64,000 bases of DNA from Dasypus novemcinctus (lineage: Eukaryota; Chordata; Mammalia; Cingulata; Dasypodidae), in assembly GCF_030445035.2 (NCBI RefSeq), contig NC_080677.1, positions 113,639,263-113,703,262 of the forward strand, read 5' to 3'. Shown in pieces: positions 43,716-56,259 of the stretch (its first letter is position 1; each line of letters starts with the position of its first letter). Below the pieces are notes generated by a model. The model was given only the letters and a program-made list of their open reading frames with translations, was not told the origin of the DNA and searched no databases. A program made the position numbers and the translations under genes.

Positions 43716-43939
43716 AAAACATGTGGAGGAAAAAAGCTAAGTCACCCGATTCCTCATCAAAGAATGAGGATATGTTCTTTTGGCAAAGAGCTAGCCAACT
43801 CGGGAAATTCTTGGACAGTCAGGAGTGGATTTTTTTTTAAAAGGGCACAGGGGAGAAATATATCTTAGAAGGTTGACAACAAATTTCCCATGGGGGAAAA
43901 AAAAGGAAGAATGACGTTATATTCATAAGTTTTTAGGAG

Positions 43940-44065
43940 CAGTGTGCATAGTGGAAATTAAAATTTTAGAACTAAGGCTAGAAATCAAACTCTGGTTCAC
44001 TTACTAGCTGTACAGTCTTGGACATACAATCTCTCAGCACCTAACTTTCCTCATGTGTAAAATGG
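43940..44065 (+). repeat. MIR SINE relic
   Basis: 'cttactagctgtacagtcttggacatac' and 'ctttcctcatgtgtaaaatggacattc' are MIR signatures. Confidence 0.7.
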
Positions 44066-44389
44066 ACATTCATACCAAGCATTTTGTGAGCTTTTATTAA
44101 TGGAGTCCTGATTTCTTGCACAACCCCTATTCTCCTTCACTTAAACACCCTTTCTTCAAGTTAAAGAATAGGAAACCTAGGGGGAGACAGAATACTAGGG
44201 CAACAATCCTCCACTGTCTCGGGCTTAAATGTCTTTACCTTTCTCAGTTCTTTAATACCAGGGCATACAGAAAAGAACTCCTGGCTACTTAATCAACTTC
44301 CAAGAAAAAGAGCTGGGGCCAGGAGGCATTGTGCTTGGTTCAATAAAGATTCCCAGATTACTCTGTTATTGGAGGAAAGCAGCAGCCCA

Positions 44390-44760
44390 TTAAAATCATT
44401 GAATCTTTTCAAGAAACTGAAACAACCTCAGTGCCCAAGAGTAAGAAAACGGCTGCATTATGAGCCATAGTACTCAAAGGTACATATTGCGTGATGAAAT
44501 TGTATATTAAAGAAGAATATTAAATGACATGAGAAAATGTTTGTGATAAATTAGGTTTAAAAATTGCCATAGAACAATAATATTTACTATGATTTCAGTC
44601 TGTTTTAAAGAAATGATTTATGGAAAAAATATATTAAGATACACAAAATGTTAACAATGAGTTCTCTGGGTAGTTGGATTGTGGGTACTCTAAAATGTCT
44701 ATTTTCTAAGCCTTTTACAATAAGTGTCATATAATATATATAATATAGAATTTTAAAAAA
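44390..44760 (+). mobile_element. Probable old L1 3' UTR fragment
   Basis: 'gatttatggaaaaaatatattaagatacac' and 'tctctgggtagttggattgtgggtac...attttctaagccttttacaataag' resemble an old L1 3' UTR. The call is weak. Confidence 0.35.
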
Positions 44761-45249
44761 CACAGGGCAGAAATTGTGACCACTTCATTCAGCAACATAA
44801 AATAAAAATGTGTTTTATTCCTGAGCAGTGAGATAGAAATTCTGTAAAAGAGGATTCTTGATTCTCTGCAGATTTCCTCTATTTTCCTCTTTTCCCAAAT
44901 CCCAAAGAGTTTTGTTTTTCTGCAATTGAGAGTAGGAAAAAAATCAATGTAGTTCTTTTCCTACTCGAGGATGTTCAGTGTTGAGGCTTACAGAAGGGAA
45001 ATTTCATTTAGCCCAGATCTCCAATATCAGTCTCCTGGCCATGCCAGTAGGTCTGTTACCTCTTTAGAATTCATTTCCTAACAGTAGCCTCTCTGGGTAG
45101 CAGCAAGAGAACCAGGGAAATTCCTCTACCATATCCTCTGAAGAAGGCCAAGTCTTAGTTTTTGCAGAGAGCAGGAAAGGTGAAGAAAGCTCAAGGTCCA
45201 GTTCTTTTTGAGTTCTCACAATAAGAACACTTCTAAATAGTTAAAACAC

Positions 45250-45440
45250 TTTGTATTTGTCATTAGTATTATTGTTAACAACCACTTACTGAACACTTTC
45301 ATGTGCCAGGCACCACACTCTACTACCTCATTTAATCTCCACATAGACCATACAGGTATTATCCCTACATGGGATAATAAAGGGATAATAAAGATCATGA
45401 GGCAGAGGTCAGCAGCTAGCATAAAGTGCTAGTAAGTGCC
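45250..45440 (+). repeat. MIR SINE relic
   Basis: 'ccacttactgaacactttcatgtgccaggcacc' and 'tacctcatttaatctccacatag' mark the MIR 5' half. The L1 fragment at 45452 follows. Confidence 0.7.
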
Positions 45441-45451
45441 AGAATACAGTA

Positions 45452-45755
45452 CTTTTTTTTTTAAATATTTATTTTATTTTTAAAAATATATTTACATTAC
45501 ATAAATGTTACATAGAAAATGTAGGGGATTCCCATATGCCCCGCTCCCTACCCCTCCCACACTTTCCCACATTAACAACATCTTTCACTAGGGTGGTACA
45601 TTTGTTACAATTGTTGAACACATACTGGAGCATTGCCACTAAGTGTTGATTATAGTTTACATTATAATTTAAATTCTCTCCTACACAATTTTGTAAGTTA
45701 TGACAAGACATATAATATCCTTTAGATTGCAAACTATTTCAACATTGTCTCCATT
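45452..45755 (-). mobile_element. L1 3' end, antisense (second subfamily)
   Basis: Tail complement T11 then 'tttattttatttttaaaaatatatttacattac', followed by 'taggggattcccatatgcccc', 'ccacattaacaacatctttcac' and 'gtggtacatttgttacaattgttgaacac'. The 3' UTR differs from the copies at 7978, 31440 and 40660, so at least two L1 3' UTR lineages are present. Confidence 0.7.
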
Positions 45756-46679
45756 ATCCTTTATATTCCTGTGAGGTAGGGGATGATCCTACATTTTAAC
45801 TTGTGAAATGTAGGGAGAGATTGCATTAGATCCCTTCTGAGAGTCTGTATGGTGGATCCCTAAGAGCACTTTTGGTTCTCAATTTCAGTAAAGGGTATCC
45901 TGTGCTTTGTTGGTCAAAGTGGGAAGTCAATCATGGGCCGATTATAGTACATTATGGCTGATGTAAGATTTTAATCTAACCCTGAAGAAGGTAGGATATG
46001 TGGTGGGAGAATAGATAATAGCAGCAAACAACCACATCATAAAGCATCCTCACAGTGTTAAAACAAGAAGACCATCTTGATACAGGATATAGGACTAACT
46101 AACTAGGGAGTATGCTGGAGAAAGGGAGCCAATGGCTCGCCAGGCAAAGAAAAGGTAGAATAGCCTAGGTCAGCAGGTAATATTTTGATGCTTGGTGGAT
46201 CAGTTTAACCCTACCTGGAAAAGGCAAAGGGCTAAGTGTAAATAGCCACGAATTACTCTGACCAGGTATGCACGCTATCATAAAATAGTATTTATTCAGT
46301 TCTGAATAAGGCAATCTGCTACTAACCCTTAAAGTACCATAAGGGTAAATATCGACTTTTTAATAAGCACAAATAATAGTGTTATATGTGAAAGGCTATA
46401 ATAATTTACTGCTTTTACATTTCTTGTTTAGAAAAAAATGGGACTATACCAAAGTTGTTTGAAGAGAAGTAGTAAACTAAGACACAGAAAGCCATTTTCA
46501 TAGTATCTACAGCACTTGCTATACCTGAATTAAATTCCTCATGATTGGTCTTAATGGAGGTTAATTTTTAAATTATTCATCTTGACTTTTAAAAAATATT
46601 GCTTTTTGGGTCTTAAGGGAGACTGGTGGGGGTGGGGGGGCGGAAGGCGGCAAGAGAAGGATGCATTTTCCTAGAATTA

Positions 46680-46835
46680 TGAATTAGCAACTTTGGGTTA
46701 TTGTCCCAGCTCTGTACCCAACCAGCTATGTCATTCTGAGTAAATCACTTAAGCTTCAATTTCTTCACCTGTACAAGAATGGGCTAGACTTTAATTTCTA
46801 AGGCTCCCTCAAGTATTAAGTTTTTATAAGTCTAA
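46680..46835 (+). repeat. MIR SINE relic
   Basis: 'ttattgtcccagctctgtaccc', 'tgagtaaatcacttaagcttcaatttcttcacctgtacaag' and 'gactttaatttctaaggctcc' match MIR. Confidence 0.7.
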
Positions 46836-46839
46836 TATC

Positions 46840-48400
46840 CTTTGAAGCTCATTTTTGTGAGCCAAGATATCTTATTGAAAAGTTCATAAGGAAGACAGTT
46901 CATCAGATCAGAACATAGAATTTAGGGTGTGATATTATTACATAGATATTCATGGAAACAGTTTTGTCATAGGACAACAGTAAATGCTAGAATTCTGCCT
47001 CTTCATATTCGTTCTACAAGGACCATTCTTATTCCTGACACAATTTTGCTTTTTAATTTCTATTTGACAGAATCACTGACAAAATTGCTTCCATTTTATA
47101 TCAAAATCACTTATTTGTAAACCAAATACTCTTAAGAATGGTTCTAAAGGGCAGGTGATATTTGATATTATTGATGTTCTATGTGACAAGCTAACATTCC
47201 GTGGGTATTCATAACAACAGTAAAATGAAATCCAAATGAGCAACAACAGCCCTTCATTCCAGAGTAAGTATCCCTAAATGTCAAACGCCGTAAGACTCTA
47301 CCATTTGGATAATGGGTAGTGAGTAGGGATTCTGATAATAAAGTAGAAAAGCTTTCTCTTCACTTTGTCCCCCTGTGGTATAAAGAAAAGGAAGAGCAAG
47401 TGGGCAGGTGTATAGAATCTGAAAGCTGCATTCCTGAGGGCCAACAAGACTGGAAGTTGCCTCCTCCAGTTGCTCTGACCTGAACTCTAGTTACCTGTGC
47501 AAGCTGAATTCCAACTATTACTTGATGGGACCTATTGCTTGATAGGACCTGTCAGGATTTTGATTCATGCTCTCAGAAGTACAGGGCTGTTCTGTGAGAT
47601 CCCAGGAAGAATTGTCATGCTGTAAGAAGGATAAATGAGGTATAGAATGGGCTACAATTAAGTCTTAAATGAATTCAGTACGTAGTGACAGAGTTAAATA
47701 AGGGAAAGACTAACTTTTAAAAATATATGTATAATTATTGAGGCCTTCCTTGCTGGTCACAAACTTACTGGATTTGTCGTAAGGACAAAAACAAGGCAAA
47801 TTCAAAGGAAGACACTAAACACTCAGTAGGACACCTTCTAGAAATCAAGAAGTGGAATGCCCCACATAGGCACACACAGCATTCTTTATCTTTCTCGCCC
47901 ACACCGAAGTTGTGACGTGCATGCTTCGAAACTGTGTCTGGTAGTTCAAGTCAGTTTAGAAGGTTATGCTGTCTCGTGCCAGGTTTCAGGTGTTTCCATG
48001 AGTTTTTCTTGTTCAGTAATTGCGGTGTCCAAATTTATAATTCTCCTAATTCCGACCCGTCCCCCCTTCCTCTGTTCTATAAACCTCTTGGCGCGTTTCA
48101 TCATCACTCTTCTTCCTCGGCTAAAACAGCGTCAGAGAATTGCCTAAGGGGAATCCCTATAAAAGTACGAGGGAAGGGAAGATGAGTTGTTGCCCATAAT
48201 TGGGCACTTTAAAGGCTTTCGCTTTAATCACGATTTCAGACTCAAAACCACGCATTTATGCAAAAGTCACTTTCTTCTGAGAGGACTACCCTACTTCATC
48301 CTCAGATTACAGTCTGTACGTGTTCAATGAGTAAAAAGAAACAGCACCTCGTCACTTCCAAGCTTCTGCCGGTACCACTCTTCACTGGCAGGTGTCTCCC
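46840..48400. other. Unique sequence upstream of the BPGM promoter
   Basis: No repeats are recognised. CpG content rises from about 47.88 kb, with a CRE-like TGACGTGC at 47909-47916. Overlapping ORFs at 47857-48185 show no known motif. Confidence 0.4.
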
Positions 48401-48419
48401 GAATGACAAAACGCTATTG

Positions 48420-48758
48420 AGAAAGCCTACGTGCACAGGAGCCCCTCAGGCCCGAGGCTCCTCTATTGCCGGGAGGACGCGCGAGGGTTTCCCTACTTCC
48501 CCGGACCCGTGCCCGCCCACTAACGTCGAAGCCCACCCTTTATTGGTCCAAGCGTGTGTCCGTATTCGAGGCGAGCCAATAAAACCCCCACTTCCTACTC
48601 AAGGGATTTAGAAACGGAAAAGACCTCGGTCTGTTCCAGGGAGCTGGGCGGGGCTGCGCCGCCAGGCCTGCAGGGGTAGATGAGTGATAGCTTGGCCCTC
48701 CAATAGATAGAGCCCTCGGACCTGCCCCTTCTGGCTCCCGGGCTAGAAAAGAGCCTCG
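48420..48758 (+). promoter_or_regulatory. BPGM: CpG-rich, TATA-less promoter region of BPGM
   Basis: The most CpG-rich stretch of the window outside SINE bodies. An inverted CCAAT box ATTGG lies at 48542-48546 and CCAAT boxes at 48576-48580 and 48700-48704. A GC box GGGCGGGGC (Sp1-type) lies at 48646-48654. No TATA box is seen near the exon. The layout is of a housekeeping-type promoter. The transcription start is inferred to lie roughly between 48.60 and 48.75 kb. An alternative is that it also, or instead, serves an antisense transcript. Confidence 0.65.
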
Positions 48759-48845
48759 ATGCCGGCGGCAGCAATGAGTCCTAGCAGGCGCTGGCTTCCC
48801 TGCGGCTCCGGGAAGCTGCTGTTGCTATTGGTGCCCTCTTTGCAG
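48700..48845 (+). other. BPGM: BPGM exon 1 (5' UTR), 5' end approximate
   Basis: The 3' end is set by a perfect donor CAG|GTAAGT at 48845/48846; the 5' end is a guess. It precedes the BPGM coding exon on the same strand, in the position expected for the gene's non-coding first exon. It contains two upstream ATGs (48759 and 48774) in one frame. Confidence 0.6.
48759..48845 (+). other. Upstream ORF of BPGM, exon 1 part (continues 60429-60446)
   Basis: From ATG 48759 (weak context, T at -3) or ATG 48774 (better, G at -3), 29 or 24 codons run in phase 0 to the donor. Joined to the acceptor at 60429, five more codons and TGA (60444-60446) follow, giving a 34- or 29-residue peptide. The exon 1 part is basic then leucine-rich ('SPSRRW', 'GKLLLLLVPSL'), like a short signal-peptide core. 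It ends 43 nt before the BPGM ATG. A role in translational control is inferred, not shown. Confidence 0.55.
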
Positions 48846-49689
48846 GTAAGTGGTTTTGTTTGAAGATATTCTTGTTGCAGACGTTTCCATTTTAAAATGG
48901 TGGGTTTTGGCTGCTGTTGTTTTTCTTTTTCTTTCTGAAGTGCGAGGACGCGGGTTCCTTTACTCCCCTGTGCAGTCTTTGGTGGGAATCTGGCGCTTGC
49001 TCTTCCGACCCTCACTTATTCCCCAGGACCTTCTCAGATGAGCTTCTCTGCGAGTCACCAGTCTGTCAGCTTAAAGAAGGAATCTGGCTTGGTGGTGGTG
49101 CCTCGATGGCAACAGTAAATACAAGTTCAAGTTAGTGATGAACTCATTCCTCTTGGACGTCTGAGGCATGGTGTGACAGAGCCTCTTCAATAGTAAGGTT
49201 CCCTGGAAGGCAGCTCCCTGTTTTCAGGGCTGTCACTATTTTTAAGCTTCTGTCAGACCTGGCCCTAAGAAGTGTAGACAGACAGAAAAACAAACCAAAA
49301 AGCCTTGAATGCCACGAAAGGACAGAGTAGTGCCGTTTGGGAGGTGAATATATGCAGTGTGATTTCATGTAGCATTCAGCTCTGAAGCCAAATCCCAGGT
49401 TCTTTGAATCATTCAAAATAAAAGTGTTTCCCCCCTTCTTTCCTAAGGGGGGGGGGGGCGATATTGCACTAGACAAAAACCATATACATGCAAAACTGAA
49501 GTGAAGTTCATGGTTGAGTTTTGAAGGATAATTAGTTGTTAGCTAACTTATAACTTCCATTCCCCTACTTTCCCTCAAATTTTGGAGGAGCTTGTGAGTG
49601 GTGCTGGAATGTTAGCTGACTAAATGCTGTGTAGGAGGAAGGAGGGAAATCAAGCTCTGTCTTTCACCAGTAGGTACACAGATTTTCTG

Positions 49690-49800
49690 TAATGAAGGAT
49701 GAGCACATGCCAATTTATATTTCATTTTACAACTATCTCCCTTGAGGCAGGGACTAGGTTTTATACATTTTTGTAGTCCTACAGTGCAGAGACTCCTCAA
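49690..49800 (+). repeat. L2 LINE relic
   Basis: 'ctcccttgaggcagggactaggttttatacatttttgtagtcc' is an L2 3' signature. Confidence 0.55.
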
Positions 49801-49844
49801 ATGGTGGTGGACTTTAGAGAAGCATAATTCAAGCAAATGGTATA

Positions 49845-50420
49845 GGGGAAGGAACCCTGAGCTGGAAATCAAGGCACATAGGTTTTAGTCCTGAAGCTGT
49901 TACTATTTGTGTGATTTTTAAATAAATTATTTCACCTCTCTGACTCTAAAGTTTTGCATCTTTTTTTTTTTAAAGATTTATGTATTTCTCTCCCTTTCCC
50001 CCTGCCCCAGTTGTCTGTTCTCTATTTTGCTGCGTCTTTGTCTGCTTCTGTTGTTGTCAGAGGCGTGGGAATCTGTGATTCTTTTTGTTGCCTCATCTTG
50101 TTGTGTCAGCTCTCCGTGTGTGCGGCACCATTCTTAGGCAGGCTGCACTTTCTTTCGCGCTGGGCGGCTCTCCTTATGGGGCACAGTCCTTGTACATAGG
50201 GCTCCCCTACGCGGGGGACACCCCTGCGTGACATGGCATTCCTTGCGTGCATCAGCACTGTGCATCGGCCAGCTCCACACCGGTCAAGGAGGCCCGGGGT
50301 TTGAACCATGGACCTCCCATGTGGTAGACGGTCGCCCTAACCACTGGGCCAAGTTCGCTTCCCAAGTTTTGCATTTTTAAAAGGCAGATGTTGCATTAGA
50401 TTATTTCTGTGGCCCATGTC
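49845..50420 (+). repeat. MIR SINE relic split by a DAS-SINE
   Basis: 'ccctgagctggaaatcaagg', 'ctgaagctgttactatttgtgtg' and 'tcacctctctgactctaaagttttgcat', continuing after the SINE as 'ttttaaaaggcagatgttgcattagatt'. This is one MIR cut at the duplicated AAGTTTTGCAT. Confidence 0.75.
49949..50374 (-). mobile_element. DAS-SINE in BPGM intron 1, antisense, 11-bp TSD
   Basis: Body 49960-50363 (404 bp), flanked by AAGTTTTGCAT at 49949-49959 and 50364-50374. Head '...ccactgggccaagttcgcttccc'. It is antisense to BPGM, so its long T tract lies on the sense strand of the intron. Confidence 0.95.
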
Positions 50421-51269
50421 TGTATAAAAGTCTGTTTTAAAATAAAGATCACCATTTTTTCCCACCACAAGTACACAAGCAAAATCTTGTTCCAGTATAT
50501 TCTGTACCAATCTGCTTAGAAAATAAGTTCCCAGCTTCAAAGATAGTGCATGTTCTTATGTGTTCATATTTAAACCAAAACCAAATGGATCGTTGTAGAA
50601 AACGTGGAGAGGACAGAGATATAATGTGGCAGAAAAGTGTCATTCATAGTCTTGTCACCCAGAAGCAACTACTATTAGTGTTTGGGTAGATCTTTCAGTC
50701 TCCTTTCCTCTTCTATGCTTGGTTAAAATTAAGTGGCACACTTCATTTTAAGTAATGATTGGTGCAGATATTTCGGTTCATTTATGCCTTCATCTTTGTG
50801 TGTCTGGTGCCTGGAGAACAGAGGGCACACTGATTAAACTGATATGTCTCTTGAACATCTTTGGAATGAAATCTGGTGTGAGGGGAATGTTTATATGGGG
50901 AAATAGGACTGAAAATATTACTGAATAATGAAACTCTTTTCACTGAAACTTGGTCACAAATTTGGAAAAAAAAATTTTATAAAATGTCACTAAAGTTTTA
51001 ACCACTTCACTAAAGCAATTGAATAACAGAATATTGTTTGGTATTTGTTTTGCTTCTAGGACTGTATCTTACATCCTCCTCCCAAAACCCTAAAATTTGA
51101 TTGCATTCTTCCTTCCACTCCTAATTTAACCTCCTCCTGTCTACCCCCATCCTCATTTTACTTTATTCCTAGCTTTTGCTTCTACTCATACCATCAGCAA
51201 GGTAGGATCCCTTTGATGGCCTAAGAGTATGGGTCCGTCTTGGTGAGTTAGTCAAACTGCTCCATCTCC

Positions 51270-51465
51270 CAGAATATCTTTATTTGGTGTACTTCACCAT
51301 AATCTCATTTAATTTTCCTAATACCATGCTGAGGTCAGTAGTTTCATTATCCTCATCTTCATGGATAAGGAACCTGAATCTAGAGAATTTAATGCCATGT
51401 TCAAGATCACACTGTCAATAAGTAGTAGAAAAGAGACTCATGCCCAAGTTTTTGATTCCAAACAT
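51270..51465 (+). repeat. MIR SINE relic
   Basis: 'aatctcatttaattttcctaataccatg', 'tatcctcatcttcatggataaggaacctgaat' and 'catgttcaagatcacactgtcaataagtag'. Confidence 0.65.
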
Positions 51466-51707
51466 TTGGGTTTTGGTGGAAACAATTTGTGTGAATCAAA
51501 GTTACTACCTCAGAAGTAAATAATCAAAGGTAGAAAGGAGATGTCACAAGAGGGTGGTGATCACAATGGTGATGGCATGTACGGGGGAGCAAGCTGAATG
51601 CTCCAGGCGAATACCCATTTCATTGCACTTGTATATCCCTTTCCCATGAATACGGGCTCTACCTGCTGCAGTTTGATAACTCCTTGTAACAGGTGATTAG
51701 TAGAGGA

Positions 51708-51760
51708 TGTTAGTAGATATAAGATATAAGTAGATATAAGATAAGATATAAGAATTAGGG
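51708..51760 (+). repeat. Short tandem repeat based on AGATATAAG
   Basis: About four irregular copies of (G)TAGATATAAG/ATATAAGATA. Confidence 0.7.
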
Positions 51761-53164
51761 TTAATAGTGCCTGGAAAACATCTATGAGCAATACCATTTA
51801 CTCCTGGTAAAAAGATGTTCTTATAATGCAAATACAAATTGAAAAAGTACTGAAAAGAAAAAGTGATAGAGATGGCACAATAGATACTTCTAGGTACAAT
51901 CATGTTTGAACCTCTAATATTGAGCTTGAATGGGGATGGAACACATTTTAAGACACTGAAAGCACTAAGAAACAGCTCGCAGACTTCATTTCCCCTGAGA
52001 ACTGTTCCTTTTCAATTTATCAGGAACGTGGCTAACTTCTTTGTGTTCTCAAATATAGCCAGCCCATCTTCTATAGTTAGAATTCTAATGCAATGCAGGT
52101 GTTAAGAGTTGTCCAAATTATGCAGAGAGGAATTGGACCAAAGAAAACATCTGAATGGTCTAGGGTAGCAATTGAATATTTAATAATTAAAGTTAAGCTT
52201 TGGATCAAAGTGAATGTGGTCCTGTATCCTTTATTTTATATTACTTCAACATTATCTCATTAATCAAATTTTTTATTTTATTTATGGAAATGGAAGACTA
52301 AGTTTTTAGTCTGGACTTGATCCTGTAATTTGCTGCACTTGCCCATGACTTGTTATACTAGTGTCTTAGACATTATTGATTTCCAAACTTTTGAGGAAGG
52401 GAGGAAGCCAATTCCCAGGGGTGTTAATCTGGAAGACAGTAAAGAGGGAAAAAGGGCATGTGAAATTATATTGTCTACAGAGGGGCAGGAGTTGGAAGCA
52501 GTAGCAAGATGGTGATCCTACATTTTTTGAAGTTGCCCAGAGATTCTGTAACTATATTGCAGAATTAACTGCAGGAAATGCAGTGTCTTGCATGTGCACC
52601 ATCCCGCTGACTACTCTGTTCATCACTGCCTTGGCAAAGGATGCTGATCTTGAAACATAATTTCACTCTTATGGTGGTATTTAGGGAATGTTTTTTACTT
52701 TATAGCCAATTTAGATGGAATGTCTCTACATATATGAGAAAAGGTCTTGGAAAATACAAGTCACCTGCAAAGTGTTTCCTTTGAATCACCTGTTGTTTTT
52801 TTATTGCCAAGGCAATTGCATTAGTACGTACTCCTGAGCAAGTGTACATTCACCTGAAATGTGAGGCACTGTGACTTAATTCATGAAACTAATAAAGGTC
52901 AGGCCTTTTAAAATGACAGTATATTCTTGAAGGAGATTAACAAATTCAGTCACTTTTCCCCCTAGGTTCTCAGATTTAAATGTGCTCAGAATTATCTAGT
53001 GTGGGGAATAAAAACAGGAAGATTCTATTACTCAAGGTGCTTTCTGTTCTGGCTAAGAATAAAATCTGTGGATTTAATAATGTTGGCATTATCCCATGAC
53101 AGGATGCTTGGTTAAAGGTTCAAAATATTGATATGATTAGTAGATTGAAGTATGGTATACAGCT

Positions 53165-53490
53165 AGCCAGAGGTCAGCAAATTACTGTCTGTGGCCAAAT
53201 CTGGACCACTGCCTGGTTTTGTTTTTTACAGCTCACAAGCTAAGAATGGTTTTTATATTTTTAAATGGTTGAAATATAATCAAAGAATAGAAATATTTTG
53301 TGCACGTGAAACTGTATGAAACTAATTTCAGTCCATGTATAGTTTTATTGGAACACAGCCACACTTACTTATGCATTGTCTGTGGCCGCTACCAAAGCAG
53401 AGGTTTGTAATAGAGATCATATGGCCTGCAGAGTTAAAACATTTACTGTGTGGCCTTTTACAGAAAAAGCTTGCCAACACCTGAATTAGG
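53165..53490. mobile_element. hAT-type non-autonomous DNA transposon relic
   Basis: Ends are imperfect inverted repeats: 'ccagaggtcagcaaatta' at the left and 'aagcttgccaacacctga' at the right. They flank 'tctgtggccaaatctgg', 'agttttattggaacacagccacac' and 'tgtggccttttacagaaaaagc'. This matches a known mammalian hAT MITE-like family by its terminal CAGRGGTCRGCAAA. No transposase. Confidence 0.65.
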
Positions 53491-53539
53491 TTATAGTGTC
53501 TTTCACATTCACCTCCTTTGTCCTTTTTCAATAGCCATT

Positions 53540-54300
53540 ATCCTAATCTAGGTCTTCATTATATATTACCCAAATTATTGCAAAAGCCTCACAGCTAGTA
53601 TTCACTGCCCTCGTCCATCTCCCTCTGTATTTGTAACTACTGCCTCATCCTCTAAAAGGCATGTGATTTATTAAACCTTTAATATTGTCCCAATATTTAT
53701 AGAAGAGCCTATGTTTTTTGGCACAAGACCTCTTGATTCACAATCAGGTCTTATTTTGTTAGACTAGTCTCCTCCTACTTCTTTTCCTATCCTATACTTC
53801 AGGTGACCATATAATTTTCCAAATGGGGCATTTAATAGTGAAAGGGGACCCTAGTAATAACTATGTTGGGGGAAAAGGCCTAACACAAGACTGTCCCAGG
53901 CAAAACAGGATGTTTGGTCAACCTGTTGACGCTCCAGCCAGTTTGAATGGGCTCACCATTCTCCCACAGGCACCTGTTCCTTTGCCTCTGCCCACTGCCT
54001 CCACAGGCTAGAATTTATTTTCCCTGTTCTGCAAATCTAAATCTTACACATATTTCCAAGTCTAGCTTAAGTAGTGCCATGTCCGTGAAAGCTTACTCAG
54101 AGAAACTTCTCCTTTCCCATCTTTCTTATGAAATGCTTTCTGATGGTGTGGATTACTTTCTGCTTTAGTAATGCACTTACAAACACACATGGCCATTGCC
54201 TTTCCTCCACCAGTTTCTTAAACACATGCATGTTAGAGTCTGTATTCCTCATATGTCTAGCATGGCTCCAAGTCCAAATGAGATGTGCAAAATGTTTGAA
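53540..54300 (+). repeat. L2 LINE fragments
   Basis: 'aggtcttcattatatattacccaaattattgcaaaagcctc' and 'cctctgcccactgcctcc', 'ttccaagtctagcttaagtagtgccatg', 'gagaaacttctcctttcccatctttc' have the order of L2 3' fragments. The copy is degenerate and may be two pieces. Confidence 0.45.
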
Positions 54301-54479
54301 GAGTGAACGATTTCATCAAGCTGAGCAGACTAAGTATTTGGTGCTGCCCATTTATCAATCATCCATTTTGATAATATTTGAGTTTTCAGTTGGAACAATA
54401 TAATGAACCAAAGGCTGGAGGACACAGCCTTGGATGCCAATGTGGCAGAGTAGCAGAGTAATGCATGGCGTAGATATAG

Positions 54480-54695
54480 GCTTTAGAGTCTAGCCTGCCC
54501 AAGATTGAATTTCGGGTCCAATTAACATCTGTGTTACCTTGGGCATGTTAACCTCTCTTCCTAAGTTTCTGTATCTGCAAAGGAGGGTGATCATAGTACC
54601 TACTCCGTGGAATGGTGGTTGAGGATTGGAATATTACCAAGCACAAGGTGAGCGCTCTGTGAATGTCAACTGCTATGACTAATTATTATCGTAGT
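54480..54695 (+). repeat. MIR SINE relic
   Basis: 'tgtgttaccttgggcatgttaacctctcttcctaagtttctgtatctgcaaagg' and 'gcacaaggtgagcgctctgtgaatg' are MIR signatures. Confidence 0.8.
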
Positions 54696-55454
54696 ATTGT
54701 TGGTGGGTAGGAAATACAAAGACCCAAGACCAGGCTATAGCCATGGAAAATCCAGGAAATACAGCACTGAAATCTTTGGAAGAAAAATTTTTTTTTCCTT
54801 TTGATAGAAGTAATCAGCATTATCAAATGCTACAGAAGTATCAAAACAGTGCAAGTCCTGAGAGAAGGTGGTCTGTGTTTAGCAGAAATAACTAATTCGC
54901 ATTCTTTTGAAAGACCATTTCAGTAGAATAGAAAAGGCACAAGTTAGGTTTAAGGGACGACTAAACAGAAAGAAAAACAGCAAAGAAGAAGGGAAAGAAA
55001 TATGCCAGATGTCATGTAAAAGACATTTTAGTATACTTTTTCTTCAAGTTAGACCATATTTTAAAAAGGAAGATACCCTGGGGTATGATAATCAGGTGAC
55101 CTATTTGGACCTTTTTGGTATTAAATAAATGACTAAGAACTAAGTCTAGGATGCTGGGCCTTCCAGAAAACAAAACAAAACAACGTCTTTTTAAAAAGAA
55201 TCCTCTTAGTTCAAGGGTGGGGAGTATATATTCTTATAAATTACCTCTTCACAAGTTGATGTAAGTGTTGCCTGACTTGAATTTGTGCCTTAATAGCAGC
55301 AACAAATTGAGCTTTCCTTTATATGTGTCTGTATGCATTTTGTAAAATATTTGCCTGGGGTTCGAAGGACGAGTTGTGACTAGAGATGTTCCTCAGAAGT
55401 GAAGCCGAGTGAGTCTAAATCTTCAAACCAGGACTCTCAAATTTTCATTGGTAA

Positions 55455-55600
55455 GGTGGAAAAAGCATAGGTATTGGAGACAGAAGACTTGGATTGCAGT
55501 TCCAGTTTGCCACTATGGCCATATATTTTTGGACAAGTCAGTGGGAATCTCTATTTTCTCTGTAGAGATTATGACCATAAACAGACTAAATTGTAAAGGG
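55455..55600 (+). repeat. MIR SINE relic
   Basis: 'ttggagacagaagacttggattgcagttccag' and 'ggacaagtcagtgggaatctc' match MIR. The ORF at 55409-55672 is chance. Confidence 0.65.
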
Positions 55601-55789
55601 TACAAAAGATTTAATGAATCATTATTCTTGCCCCTTGCTTTGCCATTACATATACTGAGTATTCTCAGTTAAAAGCTTCCTAATGTCTCATTTCTGCCAA
55701 CTGACTGTTTTCACTTTGGCAGTTACCAGCCCAACTGTCAAGCCTTAGCTTCCTTAGCATAGTCTAGGTATTTTGGTTTGATCAACTTT

Positions 55790-56044
55790 GATTCAGTCAG
55801 CATACCTCCTAAGTACCTAGTATGTGTCAAGTACATGCTAGGTTTTGAAAATACAGCAGTTAGACCTGCCTAGATGCAGCATGTCATCTAACAGTCTACA
55901 TAGACATTGAACAAGTATTCTAAAAGTACTCCATCACAAGTACACCAAATATTATAAAGCAGGGTGCTTTAAGGAGTTTGTAAGAAACACGCCTGACCTG
56001 GTTCCCAGTGGGTCAGGATGGGCAGAGAAGTGTGAATAGAGCAG
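55790..56044 (+). repeat. Ancient interspersed repeat fragment
   Basis: 'cctagtatgtgtcaagtacatgctagg' through 'cacaagtacaccaaatattataaagcagggtg'. Continues the ancient family after two inserted DNA transposons (see 56560-56800). Confidence 0.4.
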
Positions 56045-56225
56045 AGGTTCTCAAAATGTGGTCCTCAGACCAGCAGTATCAACATCACCTGGGTACTTGC
56101 TAGAAATGCAGATTCTCAGTTTCACTCCAGACCTCCTGACTCAGCTCTGGAGGTAACTGCAGCAGCCTGTTTTAAACAGTTCTTCTGGTGATCCTGATGC
56201 ACATTAAAGTTTGAGAACCAGTGGC
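56045..56225. mobile_element. MER5-like hAT-Charlie MITE
   Basis: Terminal inverted repeats 'cagaggttctcaaaatgtgg' and 'aaagtttgagaaccagtgg' (complement CCACTGGTTCTCAAACTTT) flank 'caacatcacctgggtacttgctagaaatgcagattctcag'. A non-autonomous DNA transposon relic. Confidence 0.8.
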
Positions 56226-56259
56226 CTAGAAGAAGTAACATTTAAGCTTAGCCCTAAAG

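Noticed and set aside
1..48000. An aldo-keto reductase (AKR1B) gene, expected upstream of BPGM from the human gene order
   Set aside because: No AKR1B-like peptide was found in any frame; the neighbour must lie further left.
48759..48845. Signal-peptide exon of an unknown secreted protein
   Set aside because: Joined to the only good downstream acceptor (60429) the frame stops after five codons, so it is better read as a uORF of BPGM. No other receiving exon was found.
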